From Mactromeris polynyma (Eukaryota > Mollusca > Bivalvia > Venerida > Mactridae): a stretch of 64,000 nt of DNA. How positions within the stretch are numbered: position 1 is the first letter of the stretch; every line of letters begins with the position of its first letter. The notes under the pieces are model-generated. The model searched no databases. It was not told where the DNA came from and saw only the letters and a program-made list of their open reading frames with translations. The DNA lies in contig JASFXZ010000016.1 of the NCBI GenBank assembly GCA_032209605.1, forward strand, positions 12,958,001-13,022,000, in the 5' to 3' direction. Below are positions 1 to 14,400 of the stretch, piece by piece. A program made the position numbers and the translations under genes.

Positions 1-451
1 TTAACATATTTAGGTACCTCGCTTTAAGTTTGTTCGTGGGAGTATAATATATATGTTAATATAAACAGCAACTATTTACTCAAGTTTTAAATTTATACAA
101 ACTTGTACATTCTTTTAAAGTAATGAACCCGAGACCTTTTGTATTTACACCTATTTAACACATACAAGTATTATGTCGTAACCCTTTTTAGTTTCACATC
201 TTTTTTACATTCCTTGCGCGCTAAATGACCGAAGCTGTCGATGTGCCATAAAACCACATATAAATAAATAAATTTGTCAAAGTATGATAAAAAATTGTCT
301 TTTTGTATATTATATGTACTCATATTGTCATGTTTTACATGATCTGAGTAATGTAAATAAACAAGTAACCAATCATAGCCCCTGATTTGATTAAAGAACA
401 ATAAACAATAACATATAATTACAATAGTGGGTACGCTAACACATGCATGTA
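1..451. other. No gene seen
   Basis: AT-rich sequence without splice-supported coding signal. It is probably intron or flank of the WD gene. Confidence 0.5.
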
Positions 452-1078
452 CAGAAAAACCTCACTTAAACACCATCTCAAAATAACGACCACCTCACCT
501 CATTAATTATTCTTTTATATTTTCACCCGATAAGGCCATGCCAAATTGGAATTATGTTAAGCGTCCGCATCGCCTAGGTTTTGCGCTCTCGAGCCAAAAA
601 AAACACATTTTTTCTAAGCTGAAATTCTCAAATATTTTCACTGTCCATGATTCGACAACGGCAATTTTAGTTGAGATCCGACCATGATGTGACTATCTGA
701 CTCATTCCCAAAGCCGAATATATGGGTATAGATCTTGTTTTGAAACAAACCATTTTGTTTTTATGATGTTTCTTTCATTAAAATATCTAATATTATGCAT
801 CGCTTATTATCTGAGGATATTAGTTTTTTCGTTATGAGTTTGTGGGAATTTTTTTAATAGGTAGCTAGGTTTCGCGAACTTAGGTTGGTGCTTAACAAAA
901 TTCTAATTTGGCATGGCCTTATCAAATCTCCTCACAACCACCCACCCCAGAATCACCCTTGCAAGTATCATCGAGATTCCAATGTACATGTAAAACCTCA
1001 ATAAAACGACCTGACGCTTGCAACCGTTGAACATTGATCTTAATTTTGAGGTGGTCATATTATTGAGGTGGTTGTAAG
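452..1078. mobile_element. CAGTAAAACCTC-type MITE interrupted by another MITE
   Basis: Left end ACAGAAAAACCTCACTTAAA and right part TTTGAGGTGGTCATATTATT then GAGGTGGTTG match the family described at 18529. It is split by the element at 529-923. Confidence 0.55.
529..923. mobile_element. MITE with GATAAGGCCATGCC termini
   Basis: Left end GATAAGGCCATGCCAAATTG and right end CAATTTGGCATGG-like (AATTTGGCATGGCCTTATC), about 26 bp of near-perfect inverted repeat. It has no coding capacity. Confidence 0.7.
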
Positions 1079-1135
1079 AAAGCTTTTACTATACATAAAA
1101 AATTGTAACACATACATAGTTTGTTTAAATATATA

Positions 1136-1216
1136 ATATTGTAGGGAGGCATTGTCTTGAGTATGTGGCATTCCCTGTAATGACTTAATCTCTATTTCAT
1201 CAAAAAGAGTAAAAAT
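1136..1216. repeat. Dispersed repeat shared with 40328-40405
   Basis: GGGAGGCATTGTCTTGAGTA, TGTGGCATTCCCTGTAA in this copy matches GGGAGGCATTGTCTTATGTA, TGTGGCGTTCCATGTAG in the other. Confidence 0.6.
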
Positions 1217-1645
1217 ATCGAACAAAAACTCACATTGTAACATGTGCATTTTTGCAGTACTATGAGTAAGATGTAAAAAAATTATAACACATACGCACAT
1301 ACAGGTATGTCTATTTTATACTGACCAATGTTATAAGTAGGATTATGTTCACGCGTTCGTCCTCGGATGTTGGTTTCCAGATTTCTTCCCCCTTACAAGG
1401 ATTTGTTGTAGTATTATATACAAGAACTATAGAGAAGAGAAAGACAGAACTGAGAAAAGAGAAAATACAGGTTTCTCCTTAAAATTGAAAGAAGACCGAT
1501 ATCTTTGAAATCGAGTGTTTGTGTGAAAATGATAAAAATTTATAAAATCTAGGAGTGGAAGCAACAGTAACTTATCTGCATATATAGAAGCAGATAGATT
1601 CCTTCTGCTTTCATCTCTTGAAACAGCAACAAACCGTTACTGGCA

Positions 1646-1803
1646 TAAGAATGCAAAATTTCAAAATCAGCTGAAAATTCAGCAAGGGGCCACTGAAACC
1701 CCTGGCTTTTAAGCATCTAAGATGGCTTAAATTGTCTCAAAAACGGCCCTTGTGTGCGTCAAATCTGTGGATTTCTGTGAATCCATGGAAAATGCTCATG
1801 CCT
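1646..1803. mobile_element. CATGAGAA MITE, copy 1
   Basis: About 155 bp with TIR-like ends (AAGAATGCAAAATTTC ... GCTCATGC) and a shared core (GGCTTTTAAGCATCTAAGAT, GGCTTAAATTGTCTCAAAAA). Other copies are at 3597-3733 and 14760-14911. Confidence 0.7.
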
Positions 1804-2074
1804 ATAGCAACATCATACAGTTATAACCAGATTAATTAATAACAATACAACATTTTGAAATCAATTTCCATTTTGACAGTCGCAAAAGTTAAATGTTTAT
1901 TTTCTATACTGTTATTCCTATTTAAAGGGCCATCCATTTCTTTCTGAGTACATTTATTTCCTGATTCCTATCCTTTAATGCCAGGCATCAGGCAGGTAGG
2001 CATATCATCTATAGGTAACCACTCATAACTAGCTGGTGGCTCATCTTTCCGCCCTATCAGAACAGACCCTAATC

Positions 2075-2140
2075 AAAATTTGAGCCTTCGACCTTCCGCT
2101 CCCAGGAAAGATGCGTTAACCACTCCGCCATGGAAGATGG
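2075..2140 (-). mobile_element. tRNA-like SINE head fragment
   Basis: The minus strand reads CATGGCGGAGTGGTTAACGC (A-box-like) and GGAAGGTCGAAGGCTCAAAT (degenerate B-box). It is too decayed to be a tRNA gene. Confidence 0.5.
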
Positions 2141-2347
2141 AGTTGACATGAATGAAAAAGGATCTACTTGGGTTTTGTAAGATAATATCAAGGTTTTGTA
2201 ACTCAATTTTGCAACGATTCATATACAATAGTTTTGTATCAAATCCTCCAAATAACGTTTCTAACATGAGGCTCAAAACATAAATAAATCAACAAAGAGT
2301 AACAAACTGACAAAACAAAGGGAGATAATTAGTATAACATAATAAAC

Positions 2348-2414
2348 CTTTTCCGTCACTCAATACTGTATGCAGTCTTTCCTGATGTAAATCATATGCA
2401 AATGATGACAATAC
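2348..2414 (-). CDS. WD-repeat gene, coding exon 15 (last seen)
   Basis: 67 bp with acceptor CTTTTCAG and donor GTTTAT. It encodes VLSSFAYDLHQERLHTVLSD then GK and leaves phase 1. I could not find the next exon with confidence in 1-2347, so the gene continues past the left edge or through an exon I missed. Confidence 0.82.
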
Positions 2415-5400
2415 CTGAAAAGAAGAAGCATCAGCTTACAGCCCATTTTATGGCAAATTTGGGGCCGATATAGGGCCCCAATCCCCTAAGAAAAAAGTGT
2501 ATATTTTTCCCTTACTTAGAAAGAAAATTCCCCTTCAATAAAATTATCTAAAATTTTAGCCTTATAAAATACCCAACTTTCGTGATTCATGATGCAAATT
2601 TCCCCTATCAAAAGTTCCCGCCATACCCCTAAAACTGAAAAAAATGGCTGGCTTATACCCATGGCATCTGCTGTCTATCTGTATTGAACTACTGTAGTAT
2701 CAAATATTTTCGCCATGCCAATATTTCGTTGACTGGAGTAATCAGTTTGTTTTGAGAGATAAATGTTTATGTTTTAATACTTTCAGTTTTATTGTAAAAT
2801 TGGAAAAACGACATTCAGCAAGCATTTATTTTAACGAATATAACGATATCGCAAAAACAGCAAATTTTAATCCCTCGCAAAAATTTCTAATTTTACGGTA
2901 GTTAGCTAAGAATATAATTATGAATGTAACAAACCTGAAATGAAGGCATTGGGTAGATAATTGTCAGTGTGAGTCCTGTAACTGGTGACATCAGTCGTAC
3001 ACTTCCATCCTGTAATGAAATAAATTATATCATGAAACAACAGAATGGGCTCCTGACCCCTGATCCAAAGGTTGCGAGTTTGAGCCCAGCCAGGGAAGCC
3101 AACAGTGAAGTGTGAAAAAAAATGGAAAATTTTGCCGACATCGTGTTTTCCTTCGCAAATTTGAACAAAGATGCTGCAGTACGATTGGTTATGCTCAGTA
3201 ACGCTATTGTCCATTGGTAAGCTGTAATAGCGACAATAACTGAACAGGTCCAAAACAGCGGTACTGTGAGTATAAAATTTTATCGTACGTCGGATTCGAT
3301 CAGACTCGGTGTGCAATCTCTCTGAATATAGTACGGTACCCCCCCCCCCCAATTTACGTTGATCTAAAAAATTGTCTTGATGGCCTTGCAATCCGCAGAC
3401 TTAGCATGAGTACTGGTTAGTTACCTTGAGTAAGTAGTTCTTGAGAGTAAATAGTTTAGATTAGATTAAGATCTAAGGACTTGTTTTAAATGAATGTAAA
3501 ATAAATAAGTACAAACCTATTTTTATCTAACATATACACCTACACTCCTATTAAATCTAATAATGCAGCATTTAAATTTAGATAATTATGTGCATGAGAA
3601 TGCAATATTTCAAAATCAGCTGAAAATTTGGCAAGGGGTTCAGCAGCTCCAGGCTTTTAAGCATCTAAGATGGCTTAAATCGTCTCAGAAACGGCCCACG
3701 CGAGCGTCAAATCCCCAGAAAGTTCTCATGCCTGATTAATATTTTAGGCGGGCGGTCACTAATACAGTCCACACTGTACAGTAAAAATTTGTGTTAAATA
3801 TATATATATACCTCTGCGGATCCAAGTATTTTGTTAGGACGTCCTTTGCCCTTACAGCACAGAAGTCGCATGGTCTCGGACTCGACACCCGCAAAAAATT
3901 CATAAAACTGAAAAAAATAGAAATGTATGATTGGACTTCTAAGAACAAGGTAATTTATGTTAGTTGATATTTTGCAATTCCCAAAACTTTCCAAAGAACA
4001 AACTTAATCACTTTAGCCTAAAAGAATGTGATTGTTTCAGGTATGATGCTCCAAAAAAAAGGGCAGGTTAGAACTTTTTTTATTTTCAAAAGAAGTAAAT
4101 TAAACATAGATTTAAATGAATATATTAAAAGACAAATCCCATTTCCCTTAACATGGATAATGTTTAATCAAGGTGAATGTAATGCTCTATAGCTGGAATA
4201 CTTGTAAAGCGTCTAATAACTGGGCAGAACCTAAAGAAAAATTCACACAAAGAAATTTTACCAAAAATGCAAAAAAATAGGGAAACCTAAAACGAAACAT
4301 TTTTTTACGCCTTACTATGAAATCCAATATTTTTGTGAAGCCATTATTTTCATAAATCAAAGTTGACTGGTTGTTTCACGAGGATAAATGTTTGCGTGTT
4401 TACTTTCAAATTAGTCTTAAAATTAACACATTGTAATAAGGTAAATGTTTAGCAGGTATTTATTTTCCTAAATAAAACGATCCGGCAATAATTGCAAAAA
4501 TGACCCTCATAAAAAATTCAGATTATACAGTATTTATCTCCCCTTGTTACTGTGTTCATTGGTGAATTTTTCTGGACTAATTTTAATAAAATATATAAGG
4601 AAGTGGATAATGTGTTCCCGCTCATATGTCAGGTCAGTTCAATTGTGATGTTTTGGTAAAAACGTAAAACTGTAGAAACAGTCAAGATCAAATAATTTGG
4701 TGACAGTTTCATTTTAAATCCAGCTGTCAACTCACCTCTTTTCAAAAAGTAGAGATAAAGTAGGCCTATTGTTGTTTTTTTAAAAAGTAGTGCGCAGTAG
4801 GGATTTTTATTGTCTAAAGGTAGAGATAGAAGGGATGATTCCTTACCTTTGGAATATCAAAAGTGGTATGGTGCATGGTATATCTCCATGATAAAAGACC
4901 TCTATACCTCATGCAGGTGAAGTTAATATATTGAGTTAACGCCTCAGATTTTAAAGAATGTAGGGTTAGTAGAGCCTTTTCAAGAAAAAGTAGGTAAAAT
5001 GTAGGGAGCAAGTAAAAAATTAGGAAAAATAGGTAAAAGGTAGGGAGCAAGTAAAAAATTAGGAAAAATAGGTAAAAGGTAGGGAGCAAGTAAAAAAAAT
5101 AGGAACAGTAGGTAAAAGGTAGGGAGCAAGTAAAACATTAGGAAAAGTAGGTAAAAGGTAGGGAGCAAGTAAAAAATTAGGAAAAGTAGGTAAAAGGTAG
5201 GGAGCAAGTAACAAATCAGGAAAATAGGTAAAAGGTAGGGAGCAAGTAAAAAATGAGTAAAATAGGTAAAAGGTAGGAAGCAAGTAAAAAAATAGGAAAA
5301 TAGGTAAAAGGTAGGGAGCAAGTAAAAAATTAGGAAAGTAGGTAAACGGTAGGGAGCAAGTAAAAAATTAGGAAAAGTAGGTAAAAGGTAGGGAGGAAGT

Positions 5401-8400
5401 AAAAAGTTAGGAAAAGGAGGTAAAAGGTAGGGAGCAGGTAAAAAGTTAGTAAAAGTAGGTAAAAGGTAGGGAGCAAGTAAAAAATTAGGAAAGTAGGTAA
5501 AAGGTAGGGAGCAAGTAAAAAATTAGGAAAAGTAGGTAAAAGGTAGGGAGCAGGTAAAAAATTGGGAAAAAGTAGGTAAAAGGTAGGGAGGAAGTAAAAA
5601 GTTAGGAAAAGGAGGTAAAAGGTAGGGAGCAGGTAAAAAATTGGGAAAAAGTAGGTAAAAGGTAGGGAGCAGGTAAAAAATTGGGAAAAAGTAGGTAAAA
5701 GGTAGGGAGCAAGTAAAAAATTAGGAAAAGTAGGTAAAAGGAAGGGAGCAAGTAAAAAAATAGGAAAAGTAGGTAAAAGGTAGGGAGCAAGTAAAAAATT
5801 AGGAAAAGTAGGTAAAAGGAAGGGAGCAAGTAAAAAAATAGGAAAAGTAGGTAAAAGGTAGGGAGCAAGTAAAAAGTTAGGAAAAGTAGGTAAAAGGTAG
5901 GGAGCAAGTAAAACATTAGGAATATAGGTAAAAGGTAGGGAGCAAGTAAAAAAATAGGAAAAGTAGGTAAACGGTAGGGAGCAAGTAAAAAAATAGGAAA
6001 AGTAGGTAAAAGGTAGGGAGCAGGTAAAAAAATAGTAAAAGTAGGTAAAAGGTAGGGAGCAAGTAAAAAATTAGGAAAGTAGGTAAAAGGTAGGGAGCAA
6101 GTAAAAAATTAGGAAAAGTAGGTAAAAGGTAGGGAGCAAGTAAAAAATTAGGAAAAGTAGGTAAAAGGAAGGGAGCAAGTAAAAAAATAGGAAAAGTAGG
6201 TAAAAGGTAGGGAGCAAGTAAAAAGTTAGGAAAAGTAGATAAAAGGAAGGGAGCAAGTAAAAAAATAGGAAAAGTAGGTAAAAGGTAGGGAGCAAGTAAA
6301 AAGTTAGGAAAAGTAGGTAAAAGGTAGGGAGCAAGTAAAACATTAGGAAAAGTAGGTAAAAGGTAGGGAGCAAGTAAAAAAATAGGAAAAGTAGGTAAAC
6401 GGTAGGGAGCAAGTAAAAAAATAGGAAAAGTAGGTAAAAGGTAGGGAGCAAGTAAAAAAATAGGAAAAGTAGGTAAAAGGTAGGGAGCAAGTAAAAAAAT
6501 AGGAAAAGTAGGTAAAAGGTAGGGAGCAAGTAAAAAATTAGGAAAAGTAGGTAAACGGTCGGGAGCAAGTAAAAAATTAGGAAATGTAGGTAAAAGGTAG
6601 GGAGCAAGTAAAAAATTAGGAAAAGTAGGTAAACAGTAGGGAGCAAGTAAAAAATTAGGAAAAGTAGGTAAACGGTCGGGAGCAAGTAAAAAATTAGGAA
6701 AAGTAGGTAAACGGTAGGGAGCAAGTAAAAAATTAGGAAAAGTAGGTAAACGGTAGGGAGCAAGTAAAAAATTAGGAAAAGTAGGTAAACGGTAGGGAGC
6801 AAGTAAAAAATTAGGAAAAGTAGGTAAACGGTAGGGAGCAAGTAAAAAATTAGGAAAAGTAGGGCCCACTTAACAGCCTGATTATTGGTATCAGTTAATA
6901 CAGAACAATGTTTACCTGATTCAGATTGTACACTACCACGTTTTTCTCAGTTTGAAAATAAAATTCTGTGTCTCCGAGTAGCGCCATGTGATAGATCTTC
7001 TCTCCGATATCCAACCTCATGAACTGGAAAGTACACATTTAACAACGTATTTAGAATAACAGATCTCATAGCATTGTGAACTGTTTGGGAATTAACAGTC
7101 TTAGTCTTGTTTTCATGAATATTGATGAGTTGATCTGCGGACCAATGAAATAGTGTGTAACAACTTCATACTCTTCAAATGAAGTTAGAAACATACCATA
7201 ACTTTGTACAAGACCATAATTATATTGTGCAATTTCAATGGTCAATTTTTTCCAGCAGTTTTCACTACTGACCTATGAAATGTCTCAATAACAATTCACA
7301 ATAGTTTGACATATGCTAGTCAAGCATGGTTCAAACAGAACTTCCCCAAGTATTTTTCTCCCATTTTCAAGGACTAGAAATGTTGATTTTTTCTGTATAG
7401 AGAAGAAGGGGTCCAATGTATTTTTCAAGTTTCAAGGAGTAGGCATTGAATTCAGAGACTTTTCAAGACCTGTGCGAACCTTGTCAAGTAACCCAATGTA
7501 AATAATGAAGCAAAGCACATTAATAATCTTGATCTGAGAAATGGGAACCAAATCCCCATGGATCATCCTAAGTATTGAAATAACCTGCAGTAAAACCTCA
7601 TTAATAAGACCATCCTTGGCCCCTTCAAAACTGGTCTTCTTATTGAGGTGGTCTTGATATTGAGGTTGCATTAAGAGCAAAAAAGTGAAAATGGACTTGA
7701 AAATTGTATTCTTAATTTTGAGGTAATCTCATTATTGAGGTGGTCTTTAAGTGAGGTCTTACTGTAATTGTAAAAACTTACCAGCTGCTGGGTATCCAAT
7801 CTCCATATTCTGATAGTTCCATCGAGTGATGATGAAAACAATAAGGTATCCTTACTGTGTGGCTCCAAATCTGTGAACACATCAATCATAATTACATATT
7901 TAAAAATTCGATGTGATGCAGAAATCTTTTTCGGCGCAGCCTTTCGAACTTGGCTTTGCTATTTGCATATCAGTGTTGTGTAAACCAATCAAATCATACA
8001 TTAACCACTATAGCAACTTCTCTTCAACCTAACAAGGTTTGTAAACTTGATTGGTTAACCTTAAGATAAGGGGTTGGCCCTGTATTTATGTTATTGTAGA
8101 ATGTATGTACATGTATATATAATCAGTACATACAAAAATGCAAAATGTAAAATTTCTCAAATTTCTTGAACAAGTGATGCAATATAAGAAATTATCATAT
8201 TATATGATGAGGGCTAAAAAAAATTTCAATCAACGATTCCATTTTCATACCAAAATGAATTTAAAAAAAAAATATAATGACATTTAAAAGACATATATCA
8301 CAGGTACAAAAAGGGGCCATTTTAAATGTACTGAGTATACATTAGACGTAAATAAAGATTAGAATATCATGTATTTGGAGAGATATTGCAAAAATATTTA

Positions 8401-11400
8401 TGATCAAATATAAACAATACCATTGGTACAGCTTACTTACCAGTGACTGGACCATGATGGCCGATAATCACATGCAGTAAATTGAACGCAGTACCATTGT
8501 AAAACTGAAAGTAACATCAGAAGATAATATTTATCATTAATTATTGAACTTTTATCAAACCCTGGTAAATTTTTTCGATGATATGTATTGATATCACTTG
8601 AACAGTGAATTTCATCTAAAACCATAATTATGCCAACGTACTTAAATATTTGTGCAAGCTAAACTTCAATTAAATTATGCCCATGGCAGAAAACATTTTA
8701 CACAATTAATGAAAGTCATCAGCAAGATAGTCGCCTGCAAACATTGTATCCTGATCAAGTTTAGTGAAATACACTGGACTGGTATGCAACAAATTTCAAA
8801 GATACAGAAGATGTATCAGTCTATTGTATCAAGAAAGGGGAAGTAACTATGCATTGTTCAATTGCAAATACATTCAGAGTTGTGCATTTGACAACCTCCT
8901 ATCCGAATATTTGGTATATTCAAAAAAAATATCAGGTCCTAAGGTAACTTCTTAAGCACGTCAAATTGAAATGAGATATCCCTAACAATGTATTATTTGA
9001 AATAAAATTTCAGACCCAATGAATTCAAATGGACAAGGTCCGACTGTAGATTTTACAGGAAATAATGACTACTTGCCATAATTTGCATCTTCTACATAGC
9101 TTTTTCCAAAGTACAAACATAAGAAGCCGATATTGCACACACACTAAAAGTCAGTAATGTATGAGTTACCTACCTTGATTTTCCCGTCCGCCCCACCAGT
9201 AATCAGAAAATCACTTGGCCGATAGTAACAACAGCTGAAAACATGGGATTGAAATTGTAATTATATATGTAGAAATTCCGATATCAAGAGAGTGGAACAG
9301 CAATCGAGAGTGCTCAAATTATCAGCAATGTTAAGGTATAGTAAGACTATGAAAGTCTGAGAGACGGCCATATCCCTGCTACCATGTCCTATAGTATAAG
9401 GGGAGATAAATCAATGAAAACTGAGGCAGAAATTTTACAAATGCATATTATCACTCACTTCAATATATATCAATAAAGCATTTACTTAAATTCTGTAGTT
9501 TATCATAATAAATATAACAATTGTTTAATTCCTGTTTGCCCTTGCAAAATGATATTCAGTAATTTAAATGTGAAAAAGTATCTACAAAAAGGGAAATAAT
9601 TTGAGAATTTAATGCAATCTCTTAAACTTTTATTTCACTCATTCCAAACAGGACACCAACATCAAGATAAGATACATGATTCAACATTTTATTGCCCTGA
9701 ACCAAGTTGTGGTCAGTTGAGTTAAATGTGTTGTATTTGTCGCGGCCGTGGTCCAGTGGTTAGTGCGCTGGACTTGTAACCCGGCAATCCGGGTTCGATT
9801 CCTGGTCGCGGCAGGTTATACCCTTCCATGAAAATTTGACCAAAAAAAATGTTGATTTTCCTCCTCATGTGGAGAAGTTGCCTGCTCCTTGTGGAAGGGT
9901 AAGTTAGTACTGGTTAGATTTCAGTCCAGGAAAAACTGGTTAGGTGAACCGGCCGCCGTATATAACTGAAATATCGTTGAGAAACGGCGTTAAACCCGAT
10001 GAAACAAACAAACAATGCGTTGTATTTGATACAGCATTTCATGCTTTTTGATTGCCATCCTGAGGTTGAACAGTATTACTTGACAGTATATAACTACATT
10101 TGTATTTAGATCATCAACCAGATGTTTGACTTATGCCCATTTTAAACCATTTCTGAGGAGAACTTTGCCAATTCTTGACAGATTTGCATAAGATAGGTGT
10201 GTGGCTCTGGAGATGATGCAGTGTATATATCTCTAAACTAGTACTTCAGATAAATCAGATGTTGTACAAAGACTCACCATTTAAGAGGTCCTTCATGCTT
10301 GTTTGGTAGTCTATGCATTTGCTTTCCTGTCTGCAAAATATAATAGCCAAAATGGAATCAAATTTTTATAAACAAAAGGGACACAATGGCGATTTGCTCA
10401 CCTGAGTTTGATAGCCCAAACACAAAACATGTATTGACAAATAAGAGTAATTTATATAATCTCGAGTGTTCGTCAAATGGAACATTTGCGCAATTCGAAT
10501 AATTTCAAAATTGGATATACCCACAGAGAAAGTGACCACGCCCCTGGTGTTCATGTGACCACGCCCCCTGGTGTTCATGTGACCACGCCCCCTGGTGTTC
10601 ATGTAACCACGCCCCCTGGTGTTCATGGATGTATGGTGAATGAACACAGCATTCGTAAAAAATCTCAACTCAAATTTGAAAATTCACTCCACTTATCTCA
10701 GGTTTCACTCAAATCCATGAAGAAAATCACAACTCAAATGTTGATTTTGCACTCAAGTATAATAAAGTTGGTATGTTGTATACAAACATTTGAAAATGAT
10801 TAGTGAATACAGATTTGAGCGAAAACTCAGCTGAGTTGAGATTGAGGAAACCCCTTCAAAATATTTTTTTGGATTATGGGTCCTCACTTAAATTTACTAA
10901 ATAAGTTAATATGTAAATATCGTAAATCACAACAGTACCTTTGTGTGTACAACACATAAGCCATTCCCATGTTGTCCAATAATTATATTATTTTGTTTCA
11001 CAATTTTTATGTCTCTCACCCACTGAAAAAATGTTAAACTAAGTTATGAATTTTAAAACTTGTGTAATAAATTTGGTAATTTGACATTTATTTTTGTGAC
11101 TATTTATGATCTAATGAAAATAGCAAGAATTTATCTTAACAAAATTTTTAGAAAATCTACTTTTTTGGAAATACAGAAAAGATGAAATCCATCCATGACT
11201 AAAACTAATAGTATATAATATTTATACATAATTGAGACTTTCTGGGAATTATTGCTACATACTTCTGGCTAGTAAGGATTCGGTCCAGTGGTTTGAATGA
11301 GCAACTTGCTCAAACAGGCTAGTGCTTGGAAAAAAATTAGGGCCATCTACATGAATACATGTACAAGAATTAAGATTTGGAAATATTCTCTAGACTGTAA

Positions 11401-14400
11401 CAATATATTCCTTTTTTGGACTGGTAACATTTCATTCAAACAAGTTTTGAGATTACCAGTCTAACCTGTACTGACTTGAGGTAATTCTCATTAACCGCAC
11501 CAGTACCGTTCTCTTATAAGTACATAAGTAACAAAGCTTACATAAATAGACGAAAAAATACAGAGCAAAAAACTTTGAAATTATAAAGTCACTCACATCA
11601 TTCCTTGTAAGATCTGTGTGAAACTTTCGTCCAGGAACCAGACATGCTGCATGCTGGAAAACAACATAAACAATATATCAACAATGTGTACGTAAGGCCG
11701 TCCTTAACAAATTGTTTGTTTTGCATAACCCTACCCAGCAAATTTAAGACTGATAGGTAGATAATAGATTCTCAATGGATTACTTTTAATGGACATCCAT
11801 GTGACAAGTTTGCGAGGTGGTTAAGTTTACGAAGTTCACAAACAATTTCAACACGTAAATTTCCACTCCCACCAAAGCATATTTTTCCTATGCACCCGTG
11901 TAGCCACTTTGTACTGTGTAGCCATTTTGTGACTTGGAGTCCAGTACTCCATGCAGTCACATCTAAAGTACTGTGTGGCTGAAAATACTTGGGAATCCTA
12001 CCATAAATTTTAGAGAATTAAATAAAATTAAGAATTGATAATTGTACAATTTCAAGATATATAACAAACTGATTTCCGCACGCTAAAAGTCTGGAATCGG
12101 CAATTCGCAAACTTTTCGACACAATTAATATCCCACTTATACAGTAATACTCAGCCCCTAGCGGCCATTTTCAGAAGTAGGTAGGGTTAAGCCAAACAAA
12201 CATTTTTTATGGATGGCCTTTTGAAGAGAAACAAACTAGCCCAACTGTTTAGCTCAGTCTGATGAGCGCTTGACTGCTAGTCTAGAGGTCATGGGTTCAA
12301 ACCCAGGGGAGGCGTGCGTTCTTCCATGACAATTTGACTGAAGATTATTCATCCAATGTCATTTGTCATCCACCTCTGAACTCTGATTTATGTGGAGAAG
12401 TTGTCAGTTGTTTGTGGTGGAGCAGGTTAGTACTGGTTGGTAACCAAGGAACACTGGGTAGATCACCTGATCACCATACATGACAGTCTGGATTTAGGCT
12501 TGTATGAATTCATTGATATCAGTCTGGATTTAGGCATGTATGAATTCATTGATATCAGTCTGGATTTAGGCATGTATGAATTCATTGATATCAGTCTGGA
12601 TTTAGGCATGTATGAATTCATTGATATCAGTCTGGATTTAGGCATGTATGAATTCATTGATGTCAGTCTGGATTTAGGCAGGTATGAATTCATTGATATC
12701 AGTCTGGATTTAGGCATGTATGAATTCATTGATATCAGTCTGGATTTAGGCATGTATGAATTCATTGATATCAGTCTGGATTTAGGCATGTATGAATTCA
12801 TTGATATCAGTCTGGATTTAGGCATGTATGAATTCATTGATATCAGTCTGGATTTAGGCATGTATGAATTCATTGATGTCAGTCTGGATTTAATCATGTA
12901 TGAATTCATTGATGTCAGTCTGGATTTAATCATGTATGAATTCATTGATGTCAGTCTGGATTTAGGCATGTATGAATTCATTGATGTCAGTCTGGATTTA
13001 GGCATGTATGAATTCATTGATATCAGTCTGGATTTAGGCATGTATGAATTCATTGATGTCAGTCTGGATTTAGGCATGTATGAATTCATTGATATCAGTC
13101 TGGATTTAGGCATGTATGAATTCATTGATGTCAGTCTGGATTTAGGCATGTATGAATTCATTGATGTCAGTCTGGATTTAGGCATGTATGAATTCATTGA
13201 TATCAGTCTGGATTTAGGCATGTATGAATTCATTGATATCAGTCTGGATTTAGGCATGTATGAATTCATTGATATCAGTCTGGATTTAGGCATGTATGAA
13301 TTCATTGATATCAGTCTGGATTTAGGCATGTATGAATTCATTGATATCAGTCTGGATTTAGGCATGTATGAATTCATTGATATCAGTCTGGATTTAGGCA
13401 TGTATGAATTCATTGATATCAGTCTGGATTTAGGCATGTATGAATTCATTGATATCAGTCTGGATTTAGGCATGTATGAATTCATTGATGTCAGTCTGGA
13501 TTTAATCATGTATGAATTCATTGATGTCAGTCTGGATTTAATCATGTATGAATTCATTGATGTCAGTCTGGATTTAGGCATGTATGAATTCATTGATGTC
13601 AGTCTGGATTTAGGCATGTATGAATTCATTGATGTCAGTCTGGATTTAGGCATGTATGAATTCATTGATATCTGTCTGGATTTAGGCATGTATGAATTCA
13701 TTGATATCAGTCTGGATTTAGGCATGTATGAATTCATTGATATCAGTCTGGATTTAGGCATGTATGAATTCATTGATGTCTGTCTGGATTTAGGCATGTA
13801 TGAATTCATTGATATCAGTCTGGATTTAGGCATGTATGAATTCATTGATGTCAGTCTGGATTTAGGCATGTATGATTCATTGATATCAGTCTGGATTTAG
13901 GCATGTATGAATTCATTGATATCAGTCTGGATTTAGGCATGTATGAATTCATTGATATCAGTCTGGATTTAGGCATGTATGAATTCATTGATATCAGTCT
14001 GGATTTAAAACACATATCATATGTCACAAACTGGCTTTTGCTGACCTTAAGTACACAAATGTAGATCACAATAAATTTGCTACTGTCTACTTTTCACTAC
14101 ATATCAAGGTAGATTCAAAATTCAGAATTCTGAACTCATCAAGAGGACGTCAATATACCAGAGTCCAGGGCCCGTATTCAATATACATCTTAAGATATTT
14201 CTTAAGTTTTTCCTTAAGACATATTTTTTCCTTACGCAAGGATAAAAAATATTTTATCTTTAAGTTATATTCAATATATTACTTAAGATATTTCTTTCCT
14301 AAGATTTTCTTAAGTAGAAAAAATCTTAGTCGTGTTCTAAATTTCTACTGCTGCATGGACCAATGATTTCTGTAAGCTACTGTTGTTTCAACACATAGAT

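Noticed and set aside
4983..6866. CRISPR array
   Set aside because: The repeats are contiguous with no unique spacers, and this is a eukaryotic genome.
4814..6869. Long minus-strand ORFs with LLPTFYLLF repeats, which look like membrane proteins
   Set aside because: They are translations of the 39-bp satellite; a unit length divisible by three keeps several frames open and there is no start context or splice support.
9739..9813. tRNA-Thr gene
   Set aside because: Acceptor pairing is imperfect and a SINE body and tail follow directly, so this is the head of a SINE.
12437..14069. 468-487-codon ORFs on both strands made of 12-residue repeats
   Set aside because: Both strands are open only because the 36-bp unit has no stop in those frames; the region is an intronic satellite.
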